From: Mesorhizobium sp. CA8
GTDB taxonomy: Bacteria > Pseudomonadota > Alphaproteobacteria > Rhizobiales > Rhizobiaceae
Length of the DNA stretch: 64,000 nt
Direction of reading: 5' to 3'
Assembly (NCBI RefSeq): GCF_020164955.1
Contig: NZ_JAIUHG010000004.1
Coordinates: 62,001-126,000 of the forward strand
Positions 41,709 to 49,672 of this stretch are shown piece by piece; the stretch's first letter is position 1, and every line of letters starts with the position of its first letter. The position numbers and the translations under genes were made by a program. Below the pieces are notes generated by a model that searched no databases, was not told the DNA's origin, and saw nothing but the letters and a program-made list of their open reading frames with translations.

Positions 41709-42315
41709 GTTCGCCGGTTCCTCAACCGATACGAGCATGCAGAAGCTGCGACTTACCCACCCGCGTAACTCCCCGTTGCGCCAAAGAGCTCTTTATGGCT
41801 GCCCAATCCGGCCGGTTGCTTCCGGCCTTCCTTACCCATGCAGACTATGACAGGAACAATTTGCGACTCTATTAAGGCGGGTCGGTCGGAGCAAGGCCGT
41901 GCAGGTATGGTTTCCAATGATTTTACGAGATCGACTCTGCCATGCTGCGTCGCACACTCTGGCTCCGGCAGCTAATCAATGAGCCGCCTGTCGGTTCAGT
42001 AAAACTTGCCACTTTGATTAGTATTTTACCCGAATAACTTACCCTGACGAGTGCTTCCAGCGTCCTGCAACCGCATTTCTTCTGCAGCAAAGAATGCACT
42101 GCCCAAAAATGGCCCGAAAGGCGGGCTACATTTTCCTGGTTTGCTCTCACCTTGTCATAAACGTGCCACAAAGGTGAAAATTTGGGCATGACAGGTTTAT
42201 TATTTAGTCAATTCATGACGTGAACATTTCAAGAAGATGGGAAATTGTGTGTTGCGCTGCAGCATTTTTTTGGTATCTTGCCGTAAACCATCCGTTCAAC
42301 GTATGGAGCTTCTGC
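41709..42315. promoter_or_regulatory. Long AT-richer exoX-exoY intergenic region
   Basis: About 600 bases without a convincing gene; an 88-codon frame on the minus strand (41923-42189) looks spurious. Visible signals are the hairpin GGCCGG / CCGGCC (41810-41827) and the dyad TTGC GCT GCAG (42252-42262), 54 bases before the exoY start. A ribosome site (GGAG at 42305) serves ATG 42316. In rhizobia the exoX-exoY gap carries the main control of exopolysaccharide initiation. Confidence 0.5.
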
Positions 42316-42993
42316 ATGAGGGACGTCGCCAAGTCGGCTAATGCGGGTTTTGCGCAGGTCGGCGTTGATTTTCCACCCCCCATCGGCGGTCTGATCAAAC
42401 GCAGCTTCGATATCGTCGGTGCCTTGGCAGGGCTGGCCCTGCTCAGCCCGCTTTTCCTGATGATCGCCCTGCTGGTCAAGCTTTCGGACAACGGTCCGAT
42501 CTTTTATGGCCATAAGCGGATCGGCCGCGGCGGCAGGATCTTCTCCTGCCTCAAATTCCGCACCATGGTTCCGGACGGCGAGCGCGTGCTCGCCGCGTAT
42601 CTGGCGGCCAATCCGGAAGCCAATGCCGAATGGATCGCGACGCGCAAGCTGAAGAACGATCCGCGCGTCACCCGCGTCGGCCAGGTGCTTCGCAAGCTCA
42701 GCCTGGACGAGCTGCCGCAGATCCTCAACATCCTGCAGGGCGACATGAGCCTTGTCGGCCCGCGCCCGGTCGTGCGCGACGAATTGGAGATCTATGGCAG
42801 CGCCGCGGTCTACTACCTGAAGTCGCGCCCGGGTCTCACCGGACTGTGGCAGGTGAGCGGCCGCAACGACGTGTCCTACGACACGCGCGTCGCCTTCGAT
42901 CGCCATTATGTCGAGAACTGGTCGTTGTTTCAGGATATTCGCATCATCTTCAAGACGGTTCCTGCCGTGTGGATGTCGCGCGGCAGCTATTGA
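42316..42993 (+). CDS. exoY: Exopolysaccharide initiating sugar transferase, ExoY type
   Basis: A 225-residue undecaprenyl-phosphate hexose-1-phosphate transferase that starts each repeat unit at the inner membrane. It has a membrane segment FDIVGALAGLALLSPLFLMIALLVKL, then SCLKFRTMVPDGE, KLSLDELPQILNILQGDMSLVGPRPVV and SRPGLTGLWQVSGR, the full signature of the family. ATG 42316 follows GGAG; the frame is open from GTG 42220 but the extra 32 residues are not conserved. It is followed by exoF as in Sinorhizobium. Confidence 0.93.
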   Translation: MRDVAKSANAGFAQVGVDFPPPIGGLIKRSFDIVGALAGLALLSPLFLMIALLVKLSDNGPIFYGHKRIGRGGRIFSCLKFRTMVPDGERVLAAYLAANPEANAEWIATRKLKNDPRVTRVGQVLRKLSLDELPQILNILQGDMSLVGPRPVVRDELEIYGSAAVYYLKSRPGLTGLWQVSGRNDVSYDTRVAFDRHYVENWSLFQDIRIIFKTVPAVWMSRGSY

Positions 42994-43083
42994 CCGACGG
43001 GGCCTGCTCCGCCGAACTCGGGGGCAGGCATCCGGCAGTGATCTCATCGGGCGGATGGGCCAAAGCGGATCGGAAACGTTCAT

Positions 43084-44358
43084 TTGACAAAATACCTCCT
43101 CAGACTGTCTTTCGCCTGCAGTCTCATATCCCGGACGCCAGCCCGCTTCGCGGGCGTCTTGCTTGCGGCGTCGCTGGCCATGCCGCAGTTCGCCGCCGCC
43201 GGCGATTATCAGCTTGGCCCCTTGGACAAGCTCAACATCCGCGTCGCCGAATGGCAGACGGTCGACGGCACGTTCCGCGACTGGTCGGCCATCAATGGCG
43301 AGTATTCGATCGGCCCGGGCGGGACGCTGTCGGTGCCGTTCGTCGGCAACCTGCAGGCCGCCGGCAAGACGACGGCGGAGATCGCTTCGGCGATCGGGCT
43401 CGCGCTGCAGCGTAAGCTGGCGCTACCCGACAAGCCGGAAGCGTCCGTCGAGATGGCGCAGTTCCGGCCGTTCTACATTTCGGGCGAGGTCCAGAATCCC
43501 GGCCAGTTTCCCTTCGTGCCCGATCTGACCGTGCTCAAGGCAATCAGCATTGCCGGCGGCATAAGGCGCAACGCCGACTATGGTCCGCAACTCGGAAAAG
43601 ATCTGGTCACCGCCAAGGGCAGCTTCGACATCTATGATGACCAACGTATCCGCCTGCTGGTCAAGCGGGCCAGGATCGATGCCGACCTTGCCGGTAAGAC
43701 GAGTTTCGAGGTGCCGAAGGAGATCGAGGGCGATCCGAGACTGGCGACCATCGTCGCCGACGAAATGGCGATCCTGGTCTCCGACCAGAAATCGCTGAAG
43801 CTGAAGCTCGATGCTCTCGACGACCTGAAAGGCGTTCTGCAAGCGGAAATCGAATCGCTGCAGAAGAAGATTACCAACCAGCAGAAGCAGGTCGACCTGG
43901 CCGAGAAGCAGGCCGACAGCATCGGTCCGCTGGCGCAGAAAGGCCTGGTCGCGAATGCGCGCCTGCTTTCCTCGCAACAGTCGGTCACCGACCTGCAGGG
44001 CAAGATCCTCGACTATGAGACGGCCATCCTCACCGCCAAGCAGTCGATCAGCAAGGCTGAGCAGGATGCCATCGACGCCAAGAACTCGCTCAACTCCGCC
44101 CTTACCACCAGCCGTCAGCAGACCGAGGCCGACCTGAACGAGGCGACATTGAAGGCCGGCATGCAGAAGGGCCTGATCGCGCAGGCATCGGACCCCGCGA
44201 CGGCGGCCAGCGTCACCGGCGACCAGGAGCCGGCCCTGCTCTATTCGCTGGTGCGGATTGCCGATGGCAAGACGAGCGAGGTCGAGGCCAAGGAAGACAC
44301 GCCTGTCCTGCCGGGCGATGTGATCAAGGTCAAGCTGGCGCCGACGGCCAGCCAGTAG
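43084..44358 (+). CDS. exoF: Polysaccharide export/biosynthesis protein ExoF
   Basis: A 424-residue periplasmic protein with signal peptide (hydrophobic FAGVLLAASLAMPQFAAA). The polysaccharide export domain starts at DYQLGPLDKLNIRVAEW. A SLBB-type region has FYISGEVQNPGQFPFVPDLTVLKAISIAGG, and a long coiled coil (about 230-380, LDALDDLKGVLQAEIESLQKK) follows. ExoF acts with ExoY in early steps and in export. The start is TTG 43084, needed to keep the signal peptide; no ATG upstream of the hydrophobic part is in frame. Confidence 0.9.
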   Translation: MTKYLLRLSFACSLISRTPARFAGVLLAASLAMPQFAAAGDYQLGPLDKLNIRVAEWQTVDGTFRDWSAINGEYSIGPGGTLSVPFVGNLQAAGKTTAEIASAIGLALQRKLALPDKPEASVEMAQFRPFYISGEVQNPGQFPFVPDLTVLKAISIAGGIRRNADYGPQLGKDLVTAKGSFDIYDDQRIRLLVKRARIDADLAGKTSFEVPKEIEGDPRLATIVADEMAILVSDQKSLKLKLDALDDLKGVLQAEIESLQKKITNQQKQVDLAEKQADSIGPLAQKGLVANARLLSSQQSVTDLQGKILDYETAILTAKQSISKAEQDAIDAKNSLNSALTTSRQQTEADLNEATLKAGMQKGLIAQASDPATAASVTGDQEPALLYSLVRIADGKTSEVEAKEDTPVLPGDVIKVKLAPTASQ

Positions 44359-44465
44359 CGCCGCCGGCCCGGGATCGTCCAGGCGAAGCCGGGAACGGAT
44401 GCGGGCCAGGCTCGTTCGCGCGCAGCGCGGGCGAGCGATCTGTTTGGACCGCTTGAAGGCATAAC

Positions 44466-45557
44466 ATGCAGCCCGCAGCCCCGCGTCATGTGTATCTCAA
44501 TCTCGACGCCATCCGCGGCGTGGCGGCGATCAGCGTCATGCTCTACCACTTCTCGCCATTCCTGGCCGACGGCAAGGTGCTGCCGTCGAGCTATCTGGCG
44601 GTCGATCTGTTCTTCCTGCTCAGCGGCTTCGTCATCGCGCATGCCTATGACCGCAAGATCGAGAACGGCATGGGCTTCGGCGCGTTCGTGGCCGTCCGCC
44701 TGATCCGGCTCTATCCGCTCTATCTGGCCGGCACGCTGCTCGGCTTCTTTTACCTGCTGGTCAAGAACAGGCTGATGCCCGCCGAATACATGCCGTTGTC
44801 CGAAATCGGCATGCAACTGACGACCGGCATGTTCTTCATCCCGCTGGTCAGCGACGCCTATCACACGATCTTCCCGCTCAATCCGGCGTCGTGGTCGCTG
44901 TTCTTCGAGCTCATCGTCAACATCGCCTATGTCGCGGTCTTCGTGCTCTTGTCGCGGCGCGTGCTGACGGGAATCGTCGCCGTCAGCCTCGTGCTGCTCG
45001 TCGTCGCTTCGATCCTCGCCGGCACGCTGGATTTCGGCATGACCGGCAACACCATCCTCAGCGGCCTGCCGCGGGTGACATTCTCCTTCTTCCTGGGCGT
45101 GCTGCTCTGCCGGTCGATGACGCGCTGGCAGGGCGGCCTCGGCTTCCTGCGGCACGGCTTGTGGGTCGAAGGCGCGATCCTGCTCACGCTCGCCGTCTTC
45201 GCCATCGCTCCGGCGGGCGGCGCGCGCGTTGTCTACGACCTCGCGGCAATCGTCATCGCCTTCCCGATCATGGTGATGACCGGCGCGGTGGCCCCGACCG
45301 CGCCGCTTCTGTCAGGCTTCTATGGCTGGCTCGGGCGGATTTCCTATCCGATCTACATCATCCACACGCCGATGCTGATGATCATCGCCGGGGCCGGCAA
45401 AGCCTTCTCGATCGATCCGTTCGCGCATCATCCCTGGTTCGGCATCGTGATGGCGGCCTCGGTCGTCGTCATCGCCGATATCGCCACGCGCGCCTATGAC
45501 GAGCCGGTGCGGCGTTTCCTGCAGCGGCAGATGCAGCGCGCCCGGGCCGTGGCGTAG
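44466..45557 (+). CDS. exoZ: Acyltransferase 3 family protein, ExoZ-like
   Basis: A 363-residue membrane acyltransferase with about ten hydrophobic segments. The family motif is LNLDAIRGVAAISVMLYHFSPF (catalytic His), followed by LAVDLFFLLSGFVIAHAYDRKI. In Sinorhizobium ExoZ adds acetyl to the succinoglycan repeat from the cytoplasmic face. ATG 44466 has GAAGG upstream. It is an intact relative of the frameshifted gene at 13288 and sits between exoF and the polymerase. Confidence 0.85.
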   Translation: MQPAAPRHVYLNLDAIRGVAAISVMLYHFSPFLADGKVLPSSYLAVDLFFLLSGFVIAHAYDRKIENGMGFGAFVAVRLIRLYPLYLAGTLLGFFYLLVKNRLMPAEYMPLSEIGMQLTTGMFFIPLVSDAYHTIFPLNPASWSLFFELIVNIAYVAVFVLLSRRVLTGIVAVSLVLLVVASILAGTLDFGMTGNTILSGLPRVTFSFFLGVLLCRSMTRWQGGLGFLRHGLWVEGAILLTLAVFAIAPAGGARVVYDLAAIVIAFPIMVMTGAVAPTAPLLSGFYGWLGRISYPIYIIHTPMLMIIAGAGKAFSIDPFAHHPWFGIVMAASVVVIADIATRAYDEPVRRFLQRQMQRARAVA

Positions 45558-45584
45558 GAAAGGGCTCAACGGACAAAATCCGGC

Positions 45585-46868
45585 ATGAAGATTCCGAAAT
45601 CCATTCTGATCGATCCCGATCGCAACGAGACCTACGGCACCTTCGCCGTCGCGGTTTCCATGGTCGCTTTCGCCTACTCGCCCAATTTCGGCCAGATCCT
45701 GATCCTCGCCTATTACGCGGTCTGGCTGCCGCTGCTGTTCGTCGATTACCGGCGCTTCACCTGGAGGCTATCCAGCGCCTGGCTGCCCATTCTGCTTGCG
45801 GCCTATGTCTGCTTCTCGGTGTTCTGGTCCCAGGCGGCGGGCATCAGCGCGCGCGCAGCGGTGCAATATTCCTCGCATATCGTCTGCGCCTATGTCGCGG
45901 CGCGCACAATCAGCGTGCGCACGCTGGTGGTGGGCTCGCTCATCGGCACTTTCATCGTTCTGCTGTATTCACTCGGAGTCGGCGGTTACGCGCTCGACAC
46001 GATCGACGGCACGGTCAATTTCGTCGGCGCCTTCGGTTCCAAGAACCAGATCGGCTTCTTCTCGTCGCTCGGCATCTTCTTCTGCCTGGCATTCCTTGTC
46101 TTCTACCGGCGCAATTGGCTGGGCTTCGTCTGGACCGCGCCGGTCATGCTTTTGTCGGTCTATATGCTGGCCATCGCCCATTCGGCGACGTCGGTGGCTT
46201 CGCTGCCGGCGGTGGTCGGCATCGTGATGCTGCTCAGCATGACCAAGGTGTTGTCGCTGCGCTATCGCCGCGTGCTGTTCATCATCGGCGCCGGGGCGCT
46301 GGTGACGGGCGTCGCGGCAGCGCTCAACCTTGGCCTGCTGGATTTCGTGCTCGGCATCTTCGGCAAGGATTCGACACTCACCGGCCGCACCTATCTCTGG
46401 GAGCAGGGCTGGGCAGCGGCGCAGGAGCATCCGCTGCTCGGTTACGGCTATGCCGCCTATTGGGTGCAGGGTTTTGCCGATCCGGAGCGGTTGTGGGCGG
46501 AATTCTATATCTCTACGCGCTCCGGCTTCCATTTCCACAACACCTATGTCGAGACGCTGGTCGAGATCGGCTTCGTCGGCGTCACCTTGCTGGCGCTGGT
46601 CATCCTGCGCTCTTTCTACGGTCATGTGTCGAAAGTGGTGTTCGGGGAATGGAGCGCCGATTCGGTGGTGCTTGCCGGCGCGACCGGGCTGATGCTGATC
46701 CGCTCCTTCTTCGAGGTCGAGATGCTCGGCCCCTATTTCATGGCGTCCTTCATCGTCTATTACGGCCTGTTCACGCTGACTCCGTTGCCGGCTTTCCGGC
46801 GCCGCAGAGTGGCCCTTCCAGCCGAGGACGAGAGTCCTGCCAATGGCCGTATGCCGGCCCCGGTCTGA
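45585..46868 (+). CDS. exoQ: Exopolysaccharide polymerase, ExoQ/O-antigen ligase type
   Basis: A 427-residue protein with about ten membrane segments and the Wzy/ligase-type periplasmic loop GKDSTLTGRTYLWEQGWAAAQEHPLLGYGYAAYW, then RSGFHFHNTYVETLVEIGFVG. It joins repeat units into polymer at the periplasmic face. ExoQ is needed for high-molecular-weight succinoglycan. ATG 45585 lies 28 bases after the acyltransferase stop. Together with exoP and the flippase it completes a Wzx/Wzy system. Confidence 0.9.
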   Translation: MKIPKSILIDPDRNETYGTFAVAVSMVAFAYSPNFGQILILAYYAVWLPLLFVDYRRFTWRLSSAWLPILLAAYVCFSVFWSQAAGISARAAVQYSSHIVCAYVAARTISVRTLVVGSLIGTFIVLLYSLGVGGYALDTIDGTVNFVGAFGSKNQIGFFSSLGIFFCLAFLVFYRRNWLGFVWTAPVMLLSVYMLAIAHSATSVASLPAVVGIVMLLSMTKVLSLRYRRVLFIIGAGALVTGVAAALNLGLLDFVLGIFGKDSTLTGRTYLWEQGWAAAQEHPLLGYGYAAYWVQGFADPERLWAEFYISTRSGFHFHNTYVETLVEIGFVGVTLLALVILRSFYGHVSKVVFGEWSADSVVLAGATGLMLIRSFFEVEMLGPYFMASFIVYYGLFTLTPLPAFRRRRVALPAEDESPANGRMPAPV

Positions 46869-46944
46869 TTGGGGCAACTCCTGGAAGTGGGCGGCGGCGT
46901 AAATTCCGGGCGGAGGGTTACGCCGATGGCGCCACCTGACCGCT

Positions 46945-46968
46945 CACACTTTTCCTGGAATTGCTCTA
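46945..46968. repeat. Dispersed intergenic repeat, copy 2
   Basis: CACACTTTTCCTGGAATTGC followed by TCTA matches copy 1 (11193-11217) with one T fewer in the T-run. An ATTCCGGGCGG stretch lies about 40 bases before it. It lies between the convergent ExoQ-type gene and the DUF1349 gene, overlapping the stop of the latter. Confidence 0.6.
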
Positions 46969-47541
46969 ATCGTGCAACTCCTTGGAAATCGGCGGACCAA
47001 CCACAAAATCGGAAAAGGTCGCCTCGAAACCTTCGCGTTGCGGCGAGCAGCACATCATGCCGACATCGACCGATTTCGAGATCGGGAAGTAGGCCAGCCG
47101 CACCGGTTTCCAGTGGCCATCCGAGGCGTCCAGATATTGGATGCGGATCGCCTCGGCGTGACGGGTCATGCGGATCCTGACGCCATCCTTGCCGGCGGCG
47201 ATGGCGACCAGCGACCAGTCGGAGGTGTCGTGGGTGACGACGACGGAGAAGTAAGCCAGCCCGTCGGTGTATTCGATGCCGGCCTTGATCCAGTGCGTTT
47301 CGCTCAGGCGCAGCATCAACCCCGCCTGATCGTAGAGCACTTTGTAGTCGCCCTTGACGGTGACCTCGGCGCTGAAGTCACGCTCGACGGGACGGTAGAG
47401 GAAATGGCCGTCGTCGCGCCAGAAGCCGTAGAAGGTCTCGCGCCAGAAGTCGGTGTCCTTGCCTGTTCGGACGGTGAGCGTCCCCTCGCCGACCGTGTGG
47501 TGCGGCGGCGGGTTGAGCCATATCATGTCGGCCACGCTCAT
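46966..47541 (-). CDS. DUF1349 domain protein
   Basis: A 191-residue cytoplasmic protein with the concanavalin-A-like beta-sandwich pattern of DUF1349 (YDQAGLMLRLSETHWIKAGIEY, then FSVVVTHDTSDWSLVAI). Members resemble a yeast protein linked to enolase regulation, but their real role is unclear; carbohydrate binding is possible. It has no signal peptide. It is 20 bases downstream of the aldehyde dehydrogenase on the same strand and may be cotranscribed with it. Confidence 0.83.
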   Translation of the reverse strand: MSVADMIWLNPPPHHTVGEGTLTVRTGKDTDFWRETFYGFWRDDGHFLYRPVERDFSAEVTVKGDYKVLYDQAGLMLRLSETHWIKAGIEYTDGLAYFSVVVTHDTSDWSLVAIAAGKDGVRIRMTRHAEAIRIQYLDASDGHWKPVRLAYFPISKSVDVGMMCCSPQREGFEATFSDFVVGPPISKELHD

Positions 47542-47561
47542 CGATCTGCTCCCGGATTGGA

Positions 47562-49001
47562 TCAGCCGGCGAATGTATAGGCGGTTTTCACCGTGGTGTA
47601 GAACTCCATCGCGTAACGGCCCTGCTCGCGCGGACCGTAGCTGGAGGCCTTGCGACCGCCGAACGGCACGTGGAAGTCGACGCCGGCCGTCGGCAAATTG
47701 ACCATCACCATGCCGGCCTCGGAATTGCGCTTGAAATGCGTCGCGTGCTTCAGGCTGGTCGTGCAGATGCCGGAGGTGAGGCCGAACGGCGTGTCGTTGG
47801 CGACGCTGAGCGCCTCGTCATAGTCCTTGACGCGGATGACGTTGGCGACCGGGCCGAAAATCTCCTCGCGCGAGATGCGCATTTCGTTGGTAGAGCCGAG
47901 GAACAGTGCCGGCCTCAAATAGAAGCCGGGCGTCTCGCGCTCCAACCGCTCGCCGCCGAAGGCGAGCTCGGCGCCTTCCTGGCGGCCGATGGCGATATAG
48001 TCCTCGTCCTGCTTGAGCTGGGTCTGATCGACGACCGGGCCGATTTGGGTCTTGGCATCGAGCGCGTCGCCGATGACGAGCTTGTCCAACCGCTCCTTCA
48101 CCGCATCGACGAAACGGTCGTGGATGCCCTCGGTGACGATCAGGCGTGAGGACGCGGTGCAGCGCTGGCCGGTCGAGAAATAGGCGCCGTTGATCGCGCA
48201 ATCGACGGCCACCGCGAGGTCGGCGTCATCGAGCACGACAAGGGGGTTCTTGCCGCCCATTTCGAGCTGGAACTTGCGCATATGCTCGACGCTCGCCGCG
48301 GCGACACGCTTGCCTGTGCCGACAGAGCCGGTGAAGGAGATGGCATTGACGTCGGGGCTATCGAGCATCGCCTGGCCGACCACCGAGCCTTTGCCCATGA
48401 CGAGATTGAGCACGCCCTTGGGCAGGCCGGCGCGATGCAGGATATCGACGACGGTCCAGGCGCTTTCGGGAACGAGTTCCGCCGGCTTGAACACGATCGT
48501 GTTGCCGTAGGCCAACGCCGGAGCGATCTTCCAGGCGGGAATGGCGATCGGGAAATTCCACGGCGTGATGATGCCGACGACGCCGACGCCCTCGCGCGTC
48601 ATCTCGACGCCGACGCCCGGCCTGACGCTCGGCACCATCTCGCCCGACAGGCGCAGCGTCTCACCGGCGAAGAAATCGAATATCTGGGCGGCGCGGATCG
48701 TCTCGCCGACGCCCTCCGCCAGCGTCTTGCCTTCCTCGCGGGCGAGCGATCGGCCGATCTCGTCTTTGCGCGCCATGATCTCGTCGGAAGTCTTCTTCAG
48801 CACGGCGTGACGGGCAAGAGGCCCGGAACGCGACCAGGCAGGGAAGGCCGCCTTAGCGGCGGCGATGGCCTGTTTTGCCTCCTCCGGGCCGGCCGAAGCG
48901 TATTCGCCGACGACATCGTTGGTGTTCGAGGGATTGATGTTGCGCGAGCCGGCCTCGCCAAGCCACTCGCCGTCGATCAGGTTCTTGCGCAGCACGGTCA
49001 T
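47562..49001 (-). CDS. NAD(P)-dependent aldehyde dehydrogenase, probable 2-ketoglutarate semialdehyde type
   Basis: A 479-residue aldehyde dehydrogenase with the full motif set: PWNFPIAIPAWKIAPAL, FTGSVGTGKRV, the catalytic glutamate LEMGGKNPL, the catalytic cysteine GQRCTAS, and EEIFGPV. Close overall similarity to 2-ketoglutarate semialdehyde dehydrogenases of pentose/sugar-acid pathways is my impression. This would fit the sugar-uptake genes beyond it, but specificity is inferred. ATG 49001 has AAGGAAA upstream; the frame is open 27 bases further. Confidence 0.88.
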   Translation of the reverse strand: MTVLRKNLIDGEWLGEAGSRNINPSNTNDVVGEYASAGPEEAKQAIAAAKAAFPAWSRSGPLARHAVLKKTSDEIMARKDEIGRSLAREEGKTLAEGVGETIRAAQIFDFFAGETLRLSGEMVPSVRPGVGVEMTREGVGVVGIITPWNFPIAIPAWKIAPALAYGNTIVFKPAELVPESAWTVVDILHRAGLPKGVLNLVMGKGSVVGQAMLDSPDVNAISFTGSVGTGKRVAAASVEHMRKFQLEMGGKNPLVVLDDADLAVAVDCAINGAYFSTGQRCTASSRLIVTEGIHDRFVDAVKERLDKLVIGDALDAKTQIGPVVDQTQLKQDEDYIAIGRQEGAELAFGGERLERETPGFYLRPALFLGSTNEMRISREEIFGPVANVIRVKDYDEALSVANDTPFGLTSGICTTSLKHATHFKRNSEAGMVMVNLPTAGVDFHVPFGGRKASSYGPREQGRYAMEFYTTVKTAYTFAG

Positions 49002-49114
49002 GTTGTTTTCCTTGAGTTTTGGTCCCAACAGCCATCGGCCGGGTCAATTGTCAGACAAAAGATATAGCCATTGCCTGGCAGGAGGTCTACCCGCCTATGC
49101 GACAAAGCTAGGAC

Positions 49115-49600
49115 TCAGGTCGAGAACGACCAGAACAGGCAGGCGAGCGTGACCGCGCCGAAGATGACGAAGAACAGGCTTCTGAGCAGGACGTTGCGGC
49201 GAAGCTCGTTCATGGTGAGATGCGCCGCTACGATTGCTGCCACGAACAGGAAGCGCCAGTTGAAGAGCCCCCAAAGCACCTCATGCTGGCCGAAGGCCCA
49301 TCTGGCGGCCAGCGAGCCGACGATGGTCGCGAACAGCATGATCGTCGCCCAGAAGACCGCATCGGCGGCATGCGTCAGCACGATGCCGGCGGCGCGGATC
49401 GGCAGGATCATCATCAGCATCGCGCCGAAAAAATAGACGGCGGCGATCGCAAGGAAGGAGCCGGCGTCGGCAATACCGTCGAGACGCTTCACGCCGAACG
49501 CGCCATAGGGGTAGCCGTGCCTCGCCACGGCCAATGACAGCGCCATCAGCAAGGCGCTCAGAACCGTGATCAGTGCGAATGTGCCGAGGGCCTTGCTCAT
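49115..49600 (-). CDS. Predicted membrane protein of unknown function
   Basis: A 161-residue protein with four to five hydrophobic segments (ALITVLSALLMALSLAVA, FLAIAAVYFFGAMLMMILPI, AVFWATIMLFATIVGSLAA, FLFVAAIVAAHLTM, SLFFVIFGAVTLACLFW). I recognise no family. It lies between the aldehyde dehydrogenase and the ABC ATPase, on the same strand, about 70-110 bases from each. A role in the adjacent transport or catabolic genes is not evident. Confidence 0.7.
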   Translation of the reverse strand: MSKALGTFALITVLSALLMALSLAVARHGYPYGAFGVKRLDGIADAGSFLAIAAVYFFGAMLMMILPIRAAGIVLTHAADAVFWATIMLFATIVGSLAARWAFGQHEVLWGLFNWRFLFVAAIVAAHLTMNELRRNVLLRSLFFVIFGAVTLACLFWSFST

Positions 49601-49672
49601 GCCTTTTCCTGTCGAGACGAATCAACAGGTGCGATTTTAGCCCAGGGCCTTTCGCCCCGCATCGACGACAGT

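Noticed and set aside
41923..42189. An 88-codon minus-strand frame in the exoX-exoY gap
   Set aside because: Composition is unlike the neighbouring proteins, no ribosome site is seen, and regulatory DNA is expected there.
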